DNA of 64,000 nt, taken from an uncultured bacterium (GTDB lineage: Bacteria > Edwardsbacteria > AC1 > EtOH8). This document shows positions 17,732-27,149 of this stretch, piece after piece (the stretch's first letter is position 1; each line of letters starts with the position of its first letter). A program made the position numbers and the translations under genes. Under the pieces are notes generated by a model. It saw nothing but the letters and a program-made list of their open reading frames with translations, searched no databases and was not told where the DNA came from. The DNA is taken from assembly GCA_937863685.1 (NCBI GenBank), contig CALMGM010000005.1, positions 1,138,217 to 1,202,216 of the forward strand. The letters are read 5' to 3'.

Positions 17732-18789
17732 TTAAATATTATTTTATGGTTCTCCACCGTCCAGGCCAGCAGGACCATCAGGCCCACGGTCAGTATCAGC
17801 GCCGTAATGGCCTGCGGCCAGTTCAGGTTCTTCTGCAGGCCGGAGGTCAGCCGGCCGTAGACCAGGGCGATGTGCACCCAGTAGAGCATCAGTGAGTGCC
17901 GGCCCATCAGCCGCATGAAGGAGAAGCTCTCCGGTTTGAACAACAGGCACAGAAAGAAACATCCCGACAGCACCACGGCCTGCATCCCTATCCGGATAAA
18001 GGAATATTCCGGACTGTTGTAGAACAATATCCAGCCGTGGGAATGGGGGATGCTGACGGCGGCCCAGATCCCGCCCAGCATCAGCAGCATCCCGGCGGCG
18101 ATCAGCCCGTAGTGCAGGAGGATCAACTTTAATTTGTCGCCTCTGAATCGCCTGGTCAGCAGGCCCGCCATGGCCCCGGCCGGGACGAAAACAAAATACG
18201 GGAAAAGGGGAAAGTACCCGAACCCGACGGACGCATTGAAGAAATTCCGGATATACCAGGGCAGTGAATTGACCAGCGGAGAGCTCCAGACCGCCGGTGA
18301 TAGCAAAGCCACCAGGATGGCCGTTGCGGCCAGAGCCCAGTATCTAAGATGGTTCTTTTTTATCACTGCGAAAAGCAAACCCACCAATATCAGGGATATC
18401 CCGATATTATTGAGGATATCGAACTTCAGGAGGTCCCGCCACTTTGAGTATGGCGCCCACTGTAGGAACTCCTCCAGCCGGAACAGGTAGGCGATGCCCA
18501 GCACCTCCAGCCCCCGCCGGGTGGAGAACCACAGTCTTTTGCCGAAGGAGATGTCCATCTGGTCCATCTTGGCATAGCTCAGCCCCACCGACAGCCCGGC
18601 CAGGAACAGGAAGGCCGGGGCGGTATAGGCCCCCAGCATCTGACAGAAATGGAAGGCCTGGGACTGCCGGTAAGCCGGCGCTAGGAAAGAATCTATCACG
18701 TGGCCCCGCATCATCCACAGCACGGCCAAACCTCTGGCCCAGTCGATATGCAGCAGGCGGGGGGAGGGTTTTAGTGTCGGGGGGATCAT
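17683..18789 (-). CDS. DUF1624 / heparan-alpha-glucosaminide acetyltransferase-like membrane protein
   Basis: HIDWARGLAVLWMMRGHVIDSF...AYTAPAFLFLAGLSVGLSY; multiple TM segments. Confidence 0.85.
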   Translation of the reverse strand: MIPPTLKPSPRLLHIDWARGLAVLWMMRGHVIDSFLAPAYRQSQAFHFCQMLGAYTAPAFLFLAGLSVGLSYAKMDQMDISFGKRLWFSTRRGLEVLGIAYLFRLEEFLQWAPYSKWRDLLKFDILNNIGISLILVGLLFAVIKKNHLRYWALAATAILVALLSPAVWSSPLVNSLPWYIRNFFNASVGFGYFPLFPYFVFVPAGAMAGLLTRRFRGDKLKLILLHYGLIAAGMLLMLGGIWAAVSIPHSHGWILFYNSPEYSFIRIGMQAVVLSGCFFLCLLFKPESFSFMRLMGRHSLMLYWVHIALVYGRLTSGLQKNLNWPQAITALILTVGLMVLLAWTVENHKIIFKCCHPETGTEPDKSNG

Positions 18790-18837
18790 TCTATATTTTA
18801 TCCATGATATTGTTGCAGCTATAGTTGATCTGATACC

Positions 18838-18893
18838 AACTCATCCCCCCTGCGCCCCTTCTCTTTTAAAGAGAAGGGGTGTGGGGTTGAGTT
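18838..18893. repeat. Dispersed intergenic palindrome (CTCATCCCC...CCCCTTCTC/GAGAAGGGG...GGGTTGAG)
   Basis: aactcatcccccctgcgccccttctcttttaaagagaaggggtgtggggttgagtt. Confidence 0.75.
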
Positions 18894-18964
18894 ATGATAA
18901 TAATCCCGAAATTATACGATAAATCCGGAGGCCAGTCAAAGGAAATGTTGTACATAAAATTGTC

Positions 18965-18993
18965 TTGAACTGCGGCGGGCTATATGTTAAAAT
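18965..18993 (+). promoter_or_regulatory. Sigma-70 promoter for nuoEF-like operon
   Basis: TTGAAC-N17-TAAAAT. Confidence 0.55.
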
Positions 18994-19041
18994 CCTTTTT
19001 CTCATATCCATCGGCCCAAAAAATCATAAGTTGAGGAATAT

Positions 19042-19521
19042 ATGAAAAAGACTCCGGGAAAGAAGGCAAATCCAGATCTGGGAAAGATCAACCGGGTCCT
19101 GGCCAAATACAAGGGCAACAAGGGGGCCTTGATCCCGGTGCTGCAGGAAGTGCAGGTGGCGCTGGGTTTCCTGTCGCAGGACAGTTTGAGGGCCATCTCC
19201 GAGGGCTTGGCGATACCGCTGAGCCAGATCTACGGGGTGGCCACTTTTTACACCCAATTCCGTCTGAAACCCATCGGCAAGCACCTGGTGCGGGTATGCC
19301 ACGGAACGGCCTGCCATGTGGGCGGGGCCGAGAAGATCAGCGCGGCCATCGAGGCCGGCCTCAGCGTCAGGGACGGGGAGACCACGGCCGACGGCAAGTT
19401 CACAGTGGAATCGGTGGCCTGCCTGGGCTGCTGCAGTTTGGCCCCGGTGATGATGGTGGACAACGACACCTTCGGCCGGCTGACCCCGGAGAGCGCCATC
19501 AAGGCGGTCAAGGAATACTGA
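19042..19521 (+). CDS. NuoE-like thioredoxin-fold [2Fe-2S] subunit (24 kDa family)
   Basis: IYGVATFYTQFRLKPIGKHLVRVCHGTACHVGGAEKI...VACLGCCSLAPVMMVD. Confidence 0.93.
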   Translation: MKKTPGKKANPDLGKINRVLAKYKGNKGALIPVLQEVQVALGFLSQDSLRAISEGLAIPLSQIYGVATFYTQFRLKPIGKHLVRVCHGTACHVGGAEKISAAIEAGLSVRDGETTADGKFTVESVACLGCCSLAPVMMVDNDTFGRLTPESAIKAVKEY

Positions 19522-19661
19522 CCCGGTTTTACGGGACACGGATAAACACGGTTTGTTAAAAAAACTTGTTTTTTAACCACAGAGAACACAAAGCACACAA
19601 AGGAAACATTATTGTAGGGGCGAATGGTCATTCGCCCTTGGCGGCACCGCCCGGCAATACA

Positions 19662-19689
19662 TGTCATTCCCGCGCAGGCGGGAATCCAG
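19662..19689 (+). repeat. REP-like palindrome
   Basis: tgtcattcccgcgcaggcgggaatccag. Confidence 0.85.
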
Positions 19690-19777
19690 TCTTTGACCCC
19701 TCTCCAACCTCTCCCCGCAACGGAGAGAGGCCCATGGTTTGTAAAATAAATATTTTATATACAAGGAGGATCCTGTC

Positions 19778-21616
19778 TTGAAAAAAGCGACCTCTAAAGC
19801 CAAAACCCTTCCCAAAAAGAAGGCGGTAAAAAAGCCGGCGGCGCCGGACTACCGGATAGTGGTGGGCCTGGGCAGCTGCGGCATCGCGGCCGGCGGCCAC
19901 AAGGTCAAGGCGGCCCTGATGGAGAGCCTCAAAAAAGCCAAACTCAACGTCCAGGTCTCCGACACCGGCTGCGTGGGCATGTGCTACAGCGAGGTGCTGC
20001 TGGACGTCCACCACAAGAACGGCCAGGTCTACACCTACGGCAACATGACCCCGGACAGGATGGCGCGTTTCGTGGACGAGCACCTGGCCAAAGGGCAGCC
20101 GGTGGCCGACTGGCTGGTGAAGGCCAGCGACCGGGCCCTGCCGGACGACAGCTTTTATGCCAAGCAGAAGAGGATCGTGCTGCGCAACTGCGGCGACATC
20201 GATCCCGAAAAGATAGAGGATTACATGGCCCATGGCGGGTACCAGGCACTGGAGAAGGCCCTCAAGAAGATGTCTCCCGACGAGGTCATAAAAGAGGTGC
20301 TGGACTCGGGGCTGCGGGGCCGGGGCGGGGCCGGCTTCCCCACCGGGCGCAAATGGCAGTTCGCCCGGGGCTCCAGGGGCGACAAGAAATACATCGTCTG
20401 CAACGGCGACGAGGGCGATCCCGGGGCCTTCATGGACCGCTCGGTGCTGGAGGGCGACCCCCACAACGTGATGGAGGGGATGCTGATCGCCGGGTACGCC
20501 ATCGGGGCCGACGAGGGCTATTTTTACGTCCGGGCCGAATATCCCCTGGCGGTGGAACGGCTGAAACTGGCCATCGAACAGGCCAAGAAGAGGGGCTTTT
20601 TGGGCAAGAACATCATGGGCACCAAGTTCTGCTTCGAGATGAAGATCAAGGAGGGGGCCGGGGCCTTCGTCTGCGGCGAGGAGACCGCCCTGATGGCCTC
20701 CATCGAGGGCCAGCGGGGGATGCCCCGCCTGAGGCCGCCCTTCCCGGCGGTGTCCGGCCTGTGGGGCAAGCCCACCAACATCAACAACGTGGAGACCTTC
20801 GCCAACGTGCCCTGGATCATCCTCAACGGCTCGGCGGCCTTCGCCTCGCTGGGCACCGAGAAGAGCAAGGGCTCGAAGGTGTTCGCCCTGGCCGGCAAGA
20901 TCGCCCGGGGCGGGCTGGTGGAGGTGCCGATGGGCATCACCATCAACGAGATCATCCACGAGGTGGGGGGCGGCATCAAGGACGGCCGGGCTTTCAAGGC
21001 GGTGCAGATGGGCGGCCCGTCGGGCGGCTGCATCCCGGCGGCTTTGGGCAGCACCATCGTGGACTACGATTCGGTGGGCCAGACCGGGGCCATCATGGGC
21101 TCGGGCGGCATGGTGGTGATGGACGACACCACCTGCATGGTGGACATCGCCCGGTTCTTTTTGGATTTCACCCAGAAGGAATCCTGCGGCAAGTGCACCT
21201 TCTGCCGGGTGGGCACCAAGCGGATGCTGGAGATACTGGAACGGATCACCAAGGGCCGGGGCCAGGAGGGCGACATCGAGCTGCTGCTGGAGCTGGCCGA
21301 GAAGATAAAGATCTCGTCGCTATGCGGGCTGGGACAGACCGCGCCCAACCCGGTGCTGACCACCGTCAAATATTTCCGCCAGGAATACGAGGCCCATATC
21401 AAGGACAAGACCTGCCCGGCCCATTCCTGCAAGGAACTGCTGAAGTACGAGATCGTCCCCGAGAAATGCATCGGCTGCACCGCCTGCGCCAGGGTCTGCC
21501 CGGTGACGGCCATCTCGGGACAGGTGAAGAAACCCCACGTGATAGACCAGGAGGCCTGCATCAAGTGCGGCAACTGCGTGGCCAAATGCAAATTCGACGC
21601 CATAAAGGTGAGGTAG
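19778..21616 (+). CDS. NuoF/HydB-like NADH-binding FMN Fe-S subunit with N-terminal [2Fe-2S] and C-terminal 2x[4Fe-4S] domains
   Basis: GLRGRGGAGFPTGRKWQF, CNGDEGDPGAFMDR, ESCGKCTFCRVGTKRM, CIGCTACARVCPV...CIKCGNCVAKC. Confidence 0.93.
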   Translation: MKKATSKAKTLPKKKAVKKPAAPDYRIVVGLGSCGIAAGGHKVKAALMESLKKAKLNVQVSDTGCVGMCYSEVLLDVHHKNGQVYTYGNMTPDRMARFVDEHLAKGQPVADWLVKASDRALPDDSFYAKQKRIVLRNCGDIDPEKIEDYMAHGGYQALEKALKKMSPDEVIKEVLDSGLRGRGGAGFPTGRKWQFARGSRGDKKYIVCNGDEGDPGAFMDRSVLEGDPHNVMEGMLIAGYAIGADEGYFYVRAEYPLAVERLKLAIEQAKKRGFLGKNIMGTKFCFEMKIKEGAGAFVCGEETALMASIEGQRGMPRLRPPFPAVSGLWGKPTNINNVETFANVPWIILNGSAAFASLGTEKSKGSKVFALAGKIARGGLVEVPMGITINEIIHEVGGGIKDGRAFKAVQMGGPSGGCIPAALGSTIVDYDSVGQTGAIMGSGGMVVMDDTTCMVDIARFFLDFTQKESCGKCTFCRVGTKRMLEILERITKGRGQEGDIELLLELAEKIKISSLCGLGQTAPNPVLTTVKYFRQEYEAHIKDKTCPAHSCKELLKYEIVPEKCIGCTACARVCPVTAISGQVKKPHVIDQEACIKCGNCVAKCKFDAIKVR

Positions 21617-21618
21617 AA

Positions 21619-24600
21619 ATGCAGATAAACATCACATTCAACGGCAAACAGATCGCCTGCGATTCCAATCAGACCATAGTCGACGTGGCCAAGGAGCAGG
21701 GGGCCTTTGTGCCCACCCTGTGCCACGACAGCAAGCTGGAGCCCTACGGCTCCTGCTGGGTGTGCCTGGTGGAGGTCAAGAACGCCCGGGGCTTCGTGCC
21801 GGCCTGCGCCACCAAGGTGATGGACGGGATGGTGGTGGAGACCGAGAACGACCGGGTGAAGGCCGCCCGCCAGATGGCGCTGGGACTGCTGCTGTCCAAC
21901 CACTCCGGCGACTGCATCGGGCCCTGCGTGGACACCTGCCCGGCCGGCTGCGACGTCCAGGGCTACACCGCGCTGATCGCCAACGGCATGGAGGCCGAGG
22001 CCATCAAGCTGATCAAAGAGACCCTGCCGCTTCCCGCCTCGCTGGGCCGGGTCTGTCCGCATCCCTGCGAGACCGAGTGCCGCCGCAGCCTGGTGGAGGA
22101 GCCGGTGTCCATCTGCTACCTCAAGCGGCATGCGGCCGATTTCGATCTCAACTCCGGAAAACCATACATGCCGCCAATTGCTTCCGACACCGGCAAGAAG
22201 GTGGCGGTGGTGGGAGCCGGCCCGGCCGGGCTGACCGCCGCCTACTACCTGCGCCAGAAGGGCCACCAGGTCACCATCTTCGAGGCTTTGCCCAAGTCCG
22301 GCGGATGGCTGCGCTACGGCATTCCGCAGTACCGCCTGCCCAAGGAGGTGCTGGACCAGGAGGTGAAGACCGTCACCGACCTGGGCGTTGAAGTGAAGTA
22401 CAATCAGAAATTGGGCCAGGACATCACCCTGGAAGGCCTGAAAGGCCAGTATGATGCGGTATTTCTGGGCATGGGGGCCCACGCCTCCTCCAGGATGGGA
22501 GTGGAGAACGAGGAGGACCGCGGAGTGGTGGCCGGAATAGATTTCTTAAAACGTTTGACCCTGGGCGAAAAGTTCAACGTGGGAAAAAAGGTGGCGGTCA
22601 TCGGCGGCGGCAACACCGCCATCGATGCCGCCCGGACCTCCCTGCGGCTGGGAGCCGAGGAGGTGTTCATCGTCTACCGCCGCTCGGAAAAGGAGATGCC
22701 GGCCAATCCTTTCGAGATCGAGGAGGCCAAGCACGAGGGGGTCAAGTTCCAGTTCCTGACCGCCCCCACCCGGGTGATCGCCTGCAGCCACGACAAGAAC
22801 GGGGCCATCTCCTGCCAGAAGATGGAGCTGGGCGAGCCGGACGCTTCGGGCCGCCGCCGTCCGGTGCCGGTCCAAAATTCAGATTTCCATATCGAGGCCG
22901 ACCTGATCATCTCCTGCATCGGGCAGAGCCCCGACCTGTCCGGATTGGGTGAGAATCATAATCTGAAAGTGACCCGCTGGAGCACTCTGGAGACCGATCC
23001 CGAAACCGGGGCCACGGCCGATCCCAAGATATTTGCCGCCGGAGACATGGCCACCGGAGCGGCCACCGTGGTGGAGGCCATCGGCGGGGCCCGCAAGGCG
23101 GCCCAGGGGATCGATGAATTCTTAAAATACGGCAAGATCGAAAAGAAGATAAAACAATACAACATCACCAAGGGCAAGATCAACCAGGTGCCCAAGGAGC
23201 TGTTTGCCACCGAGCCCAAAGTGGCCAAGGCCAGGATGCCGATGCTGGAGCCGTCGCAGAGAAGAAATTTCGACGAGGTGGAGAAGGGCTTCTCCCGCAT
23301 CACTGCCATCGAGGAGGCCAAGCGCTGCCTAGAATGCGGCTGTGCCGACATGCAGGAATGCAAGCTGCGCGACTACGCCACGGTCTACGACGTGATGGTC
23401 CAGCGCTTCATGGGCGAGGTCAAGCAGCATCCCATCGACGACAGCCATCCCTTCCTGGTGCGCGATCAAAGCAAATGCGTGATGTGCGGCCGCTGCGTCA
23501 GGATGTGCCTGGAGGTGGTGGGGGCGGCGGCTTTGGGCTTCGTTTATCGCGGGTTCAATGCCATCGTGGCCCCCACCATGGAGAAGCCCTATCCCGAGTC
23601 GCCCTGCGTATCCTGCGGGGCCTGCATCGAGACCTGCCCGGTGGGGGCATTGACCGAGCGGGTGCGGCACATCAAGCCCTCGCCCTGGAAGATGGAGAAG
23701 ATCCCCTCGGTGTGCACCTTCTGCGGGGTGGGCTGCGGCCTGGACCTGAACATCATGGACAACAAGGTGGTCCGGGTCACCGGGAACGAGGACAGCCCAG
23801 TCAGCCAGGGCTCGCTGTGCTTCAAGGGCAAGTTCGGGTTCGAACTTATCCATTCACCCGAGCGTTTGACCGCACCGCTGGCCAAGGCCGGAGCCAAACA
23901 CAAGGAGATCGCCTGGCCCGAGGCCATATCCAAGGTCAATTCCGAGATCGACGCCATGGTCAAAAAATACGGGCCGGATTCGGTGGCGGTGTTCGCCTCC
24001 GGCCGGACGAGCCTCGAAGAGGCCGAGGGCCTGCGTTCCTGGGCGGAGAAGAAGGGGGTCAAACAATTCGGCAGTTTTGCCGGAGGGTATGCGTCAGGCA
24101 CCCTGATCGATATTCTGGGCTCCTCGGCGGGCAAAGGATATCAGTCATTGTCCGAAGCCAAAAATATCATACTTATCGGCTCTGATACATATGCCGAGCA
24201 TCCGGTGTTCTCCCAGATGGTCAGAAAGGCCGTCAAGGGCGGGGCCAAGCTGTATTCCCTCCAGGAGAAGGCCACCAAGCTGGGCGAGATCGCCGCACAG
24301 GAACTGGTCATTAAAAAAGGCGGAATATCCTTTGCCATGAACGGGATTCTCAAGAACCTGCTAGCCAAGGGCCAGTCCAAATATTCCGGCTACAAAGAAT
24401 TGGCCAAGAGCTTGGGCAAACTGAGCGCGGCGGCGGTGGCCACCAACAGCGGATTAAAGAAGGCCGAGATAGACGGGCTGGCCAAGCCGCTGCTGGAAGA
24501 TCAGAATTGCCTGCTGGTATTCAACGCCGACGCAGTGGATGCCGAAACCATCAAGGCCCTGGCCAATATTCTCCTGCTGATGGACGTTCCGGAGAATTTC

Positions 24601-25107
24601 ATCGCCCTGCGGGCCAAGGCCAATGCCTCGGGTGTCGAACGGTTCGTCAACGCCGATGCCTCCGGCTTATCGAAGATCAAAGCCGCGGTATTGCTCAACG
24701 AAGATCCGGCCGGCAGCCTGGAGGACGGCCCCAAGATCAAGACCGCCCTGGCCAAGCTGGAAAAGCTGATAGTCTGCGATATGTTCCTGACGGAGACCGC
24801 CAAGCTGGCCGACATTGTTTTGCCGGCAGCGGCTTGGGCCGAGAGCGACGGCAGTTTTATCAACAGCGAGGGCCGGTTGCAACATCTCAAGGCCGGCATC
24901 CAGCCTGCCTCGGGCAAGACCACCAAGCAGGTACTGATTGAACTGGGCGGCTCAGCCATGCCCAACCTGCCCAAGGAGAAATCGGGCCAAAAGCAATTCG
25001 GCGTTCCCAGTCTGAAGAAGGGCAAGGCGATCAGCGCCGGGTTCGCTTCGGACGTGATGGAGAAAAAGGCGGCCGAGCTGAAGAAGAAAGCGGGACTGGT
25101 CCGGTAA
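21619..25107 (+). CDS. Multidomain Fe-S flavoprotein: [2Fe-2S] ferredoxin + GltD/NfnB-like FAD module + 2x[4Fe-4S] + FdhF/NuoG-like molybdopterin-fold domain lacking the Cys/Sec ligand
   Basis: MQINITFNGKQIACDSNQTIVDVAKEQG; VAVVGAGPAGLTAAYYLRQKGHQVTIFEA; CVMCGRCVRMC; SVCTFCGVGCGLDLN...GSLCFKGKFG; no Cys/Sec where FdhF has its metal ligand (FAGGYASGT). Confidence 0.88.
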   Translation: MQINITFNGKQIACDSNQTIVDVAKEQGAFVPTLCHDSKLEPYGSCWVCLVEVKNARGFVPACATKVMDGMVVETENDRVKAARQMALGLLLSNHSGDCIGPCVDTCPAGCDVQGYTALIANGMEAEAIKLIKETLPLPASLGRVCPHPCETECRRSLVEEPVSICYLKRHAADFDLNSGKPYMPPIASDTGKKVAVVGAGPAGLTAAYYLRQKGHQVTIFEALPKSGGWLRYGIPQYRLPKEVLDQEVKTVTDLGVEVKYNQKLGQDITLEGLKGQYDAVFLGMGAHASSRMGVENEEDRGVVAGIDFLKRLTLGEKFNVGKKVAVIGGGNTAIDAARTSLRLGAEEVFIVYRRSEKEMPANPFEIEEAKHEGVKFQFLTAPTRVIACSHDKNGAISCQKMELGEPDASGRRRPVPVQNSDFHIEADLIISCIGQSPDLSGLGENHNLKVTRWSTLETDPETGATADPKIFAAGDMATGAATVVEAIGGARKAAQGIDEFLKYGKIEKKIKQYNITKGKINQVPKELFATEPKVAKARMPMLEPSQRRNFDEVEKGFSRITAIEEAKRCLECGCADMQECKLRDYATVYDVMVQRFMGEVKQHPIDDSHPFLVRDQSKCVMCGRCVRMCLEVVGAAALGFVYRGFNAIVAPTMEKPYPESPCVSCGACIETCPVGALTERVRHIKPSPWKMEKIPSVCTFCGVGCGLDLNIMDNKVVRVTGNEDSPVSQGSLCFKGKFGFELIHSPERLTAPLAKAGAKHKEIAWPEAISKVNSEIDAMVKKYGPDSVAVFASGRTSLEEAEGLRSWAEKKGVKQFGSFAGGYASGTLIDILGSSAGKGYQSLSEAKNIILIGSDTYAEHPVFSQMVRKAVKGGAKLYSLQEKATKLGEIAAQELVIKKGGISFAMNGILKNLLAKGQSKYSGYKELAKSLGKLSAAAVATNSGLKKAEIDGLAKPLLEDQNCLLVFNADAVDAETIKALANILLLMDVPENFIALRAKANASGVERFVNADASGLSKIKAAVLLNEDPAGSLEDGPKIKTALAKLEKLIVCDMFLTETAKLADIVLPAAAWAESDGSFINSEGRLQHLKAGIQPASGKTTKQVLIELGGSAMPNLPKEKSGQKQFGVPSLKKGKAISAGFASDVMEKKAAELKKKAGLVR

Positions 25108-25124
25108 TCTGAATCATGTAAAGA

Positions 25125-25153
25125 ACAGCCCAGGCATCATGCCTGGGCTGTTT
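25125..25153. terminator. Intrinsic terminator
   Basis: acagcccaggcatcatgcctgggctgttt. Confidence 0.8.
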
Positions 25154-25267
25154 ACTTGTTTGAAAATATCAATTGACATACCACGGCAAATAGATTATCC
25201 TTAAAAATAATAGGTGCTCCCTCATAATGAAGGCGAGAGAAATTTTAATTATAACAAGGAATAAAAA

Positions 25268-25822
25268 ATGATTCAGGCAAAATCGGGCGATCTGGTGAAA
25301 GTGCATTACACGGGAACCTTTGAAGACGGAAAGGTATTCGATTCCTCCGAAGGCGGCGATCCGTTGGAGTTCATTCTGGGCTCGGGCCAGGTGATTCCGG
25401 GCTTCGATAAGGCCATCGAGGGAATGAAAGTAGACGAGAGTAAAAAAGTGACCATCCCGGCCGACCAGGCCTACGGGCCGCACCATGCCAAAATGGTGGT
25501 GGAGGTGGAGCTGGACAAGTTCGGCCCCAATGCCAAACCGGAGCTGGGCAAGCGGGTACATTTGAGCATGGAGGACGGCCAGCATGTGCCGGTGACCATC
25601 ACCGCCATCAGCCAGACCCACGCCACCCTGGACGCCAACCACCCGCTGGCCGGCAAGGATCTGACCTTCGATCTTAAGCTGGTCGAGGCCGGTGAGGTGC
25701 CCGAAAGCTATCACAAGGGCTGCGGGGGCTGCGGCGGGGGACACGGCGATTGCGGGCACGACCACGAAAATGATCATGAACATGAGCATGGAAGCTGCTG
25801 CGGGGGCTGCGAGGACAAGTAA
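25268..25822 (+). CDS. FKBP-type peptidyl-prolyl isomerase, SlyD-like with His/Cys/Gly-rich metal-binding tail
   Basis: VKVHYTGTFEDGKVFDSSEGGDPLEFILGSGQVIPGFDKAIEGM; tail CGGCGGGHGDCGHDHENDHEHEHGSCCGGC. Confidence 0.93.
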   Translation: MIQAKSGDLVKVHYTGTFEDGKVFDSSEGGDPLEFILGSGQVIPGFDKAIEGMKVDESKKVTIPADQAYGPHHAKMVVEVELDKFGPNAKPELGKRVHLSMEDGQHVPVTITAISQTHATLDANHPLAGKDLTFDLKLVEAGEVPESYHKGCGGCGGGHGDCGHDHENDHEHEHGSCCGGCEDK

Positions 25823-25841
25823 CAAACCGACGGAGGTTAAG

Positions 25842-27050
25842 ATGAAAAAGGCCGTTGTCTTTTTAGCGGGCCTGATCATAATGGCCGGGCCGCTGGCCAT
25901 CGGGGCTGATGACCAGGTAAAGCTGTTTCCCGTCATGTCAGCCGGCAAGTTCGGCTATATCAACGCCCGGGGCAGGATGACCATAAAGCCGGAGTTCGAC
26001 TGGGCTTTTAATTTCACCGAGGGGCTGGCCCTGGTCAACATCGGCGGCAGCAAGAACGAGATGGGCTATGTGATCGGCGGAAAATGGGGGTATATTAATC
26101 CCCAGGGTAGGATCGTCATCAATCCGCAGTTCGACGATGCCAAGGATTTTTCCCAGGGGCTGGCGTTGGTCAACATCGGGGGAAAGGTCAACGAGCTGGG
26201 GCTGTTGTCGGACGGCAAGCGGGGGTACATAGATCGCCAGGGCAAGATGGTGGTGGACCCGCAGTACGACGATGCCCGCAGTTTCTCCCAGGGATTGGCC
26301 CTGGTCCGGCTGAACGACAGGTACGGCTACATAGACCAGCAGGGCAAGGTGGTCATCGAGATAAAATACAACGATGCCCGAAATTTCTCCGAAGGGCTGG
26401 CCCCGGTCAGGGAGAACGACAAATACGGATATATAGATCAAACCGGCAAAATGATCATCGAGGCGAAATTTGTATACGCCTCCAATTTTTCCCAGAGCCG
26501 GGCGGTGGTGCGGCTGGATGACAAGATCTGGTTCATAGATAAAACCGGGAACAAGATCAGCCAATTATATTTTGAGGATGCCAACGCCTTTTCGGAAGGG
26601 CTGGCTTCGGTCAAAAGCGGCCAAAAATGGGGCTATATAGATACTTTGGGGACCCTGGCCATTGCTCCGCACTTTGACGCCGGTTCGGATTTCCACCAGG
26701 GACTGGCCGCGGTCAGGGTGGGCGGCAAGCGGGGCTACATCAACCGGACCGGCGAAGTGGTGATCGTTCCCCAATACGACGGAGCCATGGACTTCTCAGA
26801 GGGGCTGGCCCTGGTCAACAAAGGGGGAAAGATGAACGAGAACGGCATCGTGTCGGGCGGCAGGTGGGGTTTCATCGATCAGAAAGGCCGGATGGTCATA
26901 GAGAACAAATTCGATTTCGCCTGGGATTTTAAGGAGGGGTTGGCTTTGGTGAACATCGGTGGGGAGATGAACCCCAAGGGCAGCGTCACCGGAGGGGTGT
27001 GGGGGTATGTCAACAAGGTCGGGAGGTTAGTTTTTAAGGGGAAGAAATAA
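25842..27050 (+). CDS. WG-repeat protein
   Basis: Repeated [W/Y]GYI(D/N)xxGxxVIxxxFDxAxxFSEGLA units after a signal peptide. Confidence 0.9.
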   Translation: MKKAVVFLAGLIIMAGPLAIGADDQVKLFPVMSAGKFGYINARGRMTIKPEFDWAFNFTEGLALVNIGGSKNEMGYVIGGKWGYINPQGRIVINPQFDDAKDFSQGLALVNIGGKVNELGLLSDGKRGYIDRQGKMVVDPQYDDARSFSQGLALVRLNDRYGYIDQQGKVVIEIKYNDARNFSEGLAPVRENDKYGYIDQTGKMIIEAKFVYASNFSQSRAVVRLDDKIWFIDKTGNKISQLYFEDANAFSEGLASVKSGQKWGYIDTLGTLAIAPHFDAGSDFHQGLAAVRVGGKRGYINRTGEVVIVPQYDGAMDFSEGLALVNKGGKMNENGIVSGGRWGFIDQKGRMVIENKFDFAWDFKEGLALVNIGGEMNPKGSVTGGVWGYVNKVGRLVFKGKK

Positions 27051-27149
27051 TAGCGTTATTAGTTTAAAGTTGACAGTTTACAGTGAAATAATTAGGTCAT
27101 TCTGAGTGATCTTCCTGCTCAACAAACCGAAGAATCTGAGTAAAATATT

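Noticed and set aside
19981-21618. N-terminal part of the 1708-aa ORF 19981..25107
   Set aside because: It is a shadow frame of the NuoF-like gene (Gly/Arg/Gln-rich composition, no domain); the real gene starts at 21619 with MQINITFNGKQ after the NuoF stop
19664-22482. Long minus-strand ORFs (431 aa and 472 aa) opposite the Nuo-like operon
   Set aside because: Antisense shadows of domain-supported genes; no recognisable motifs
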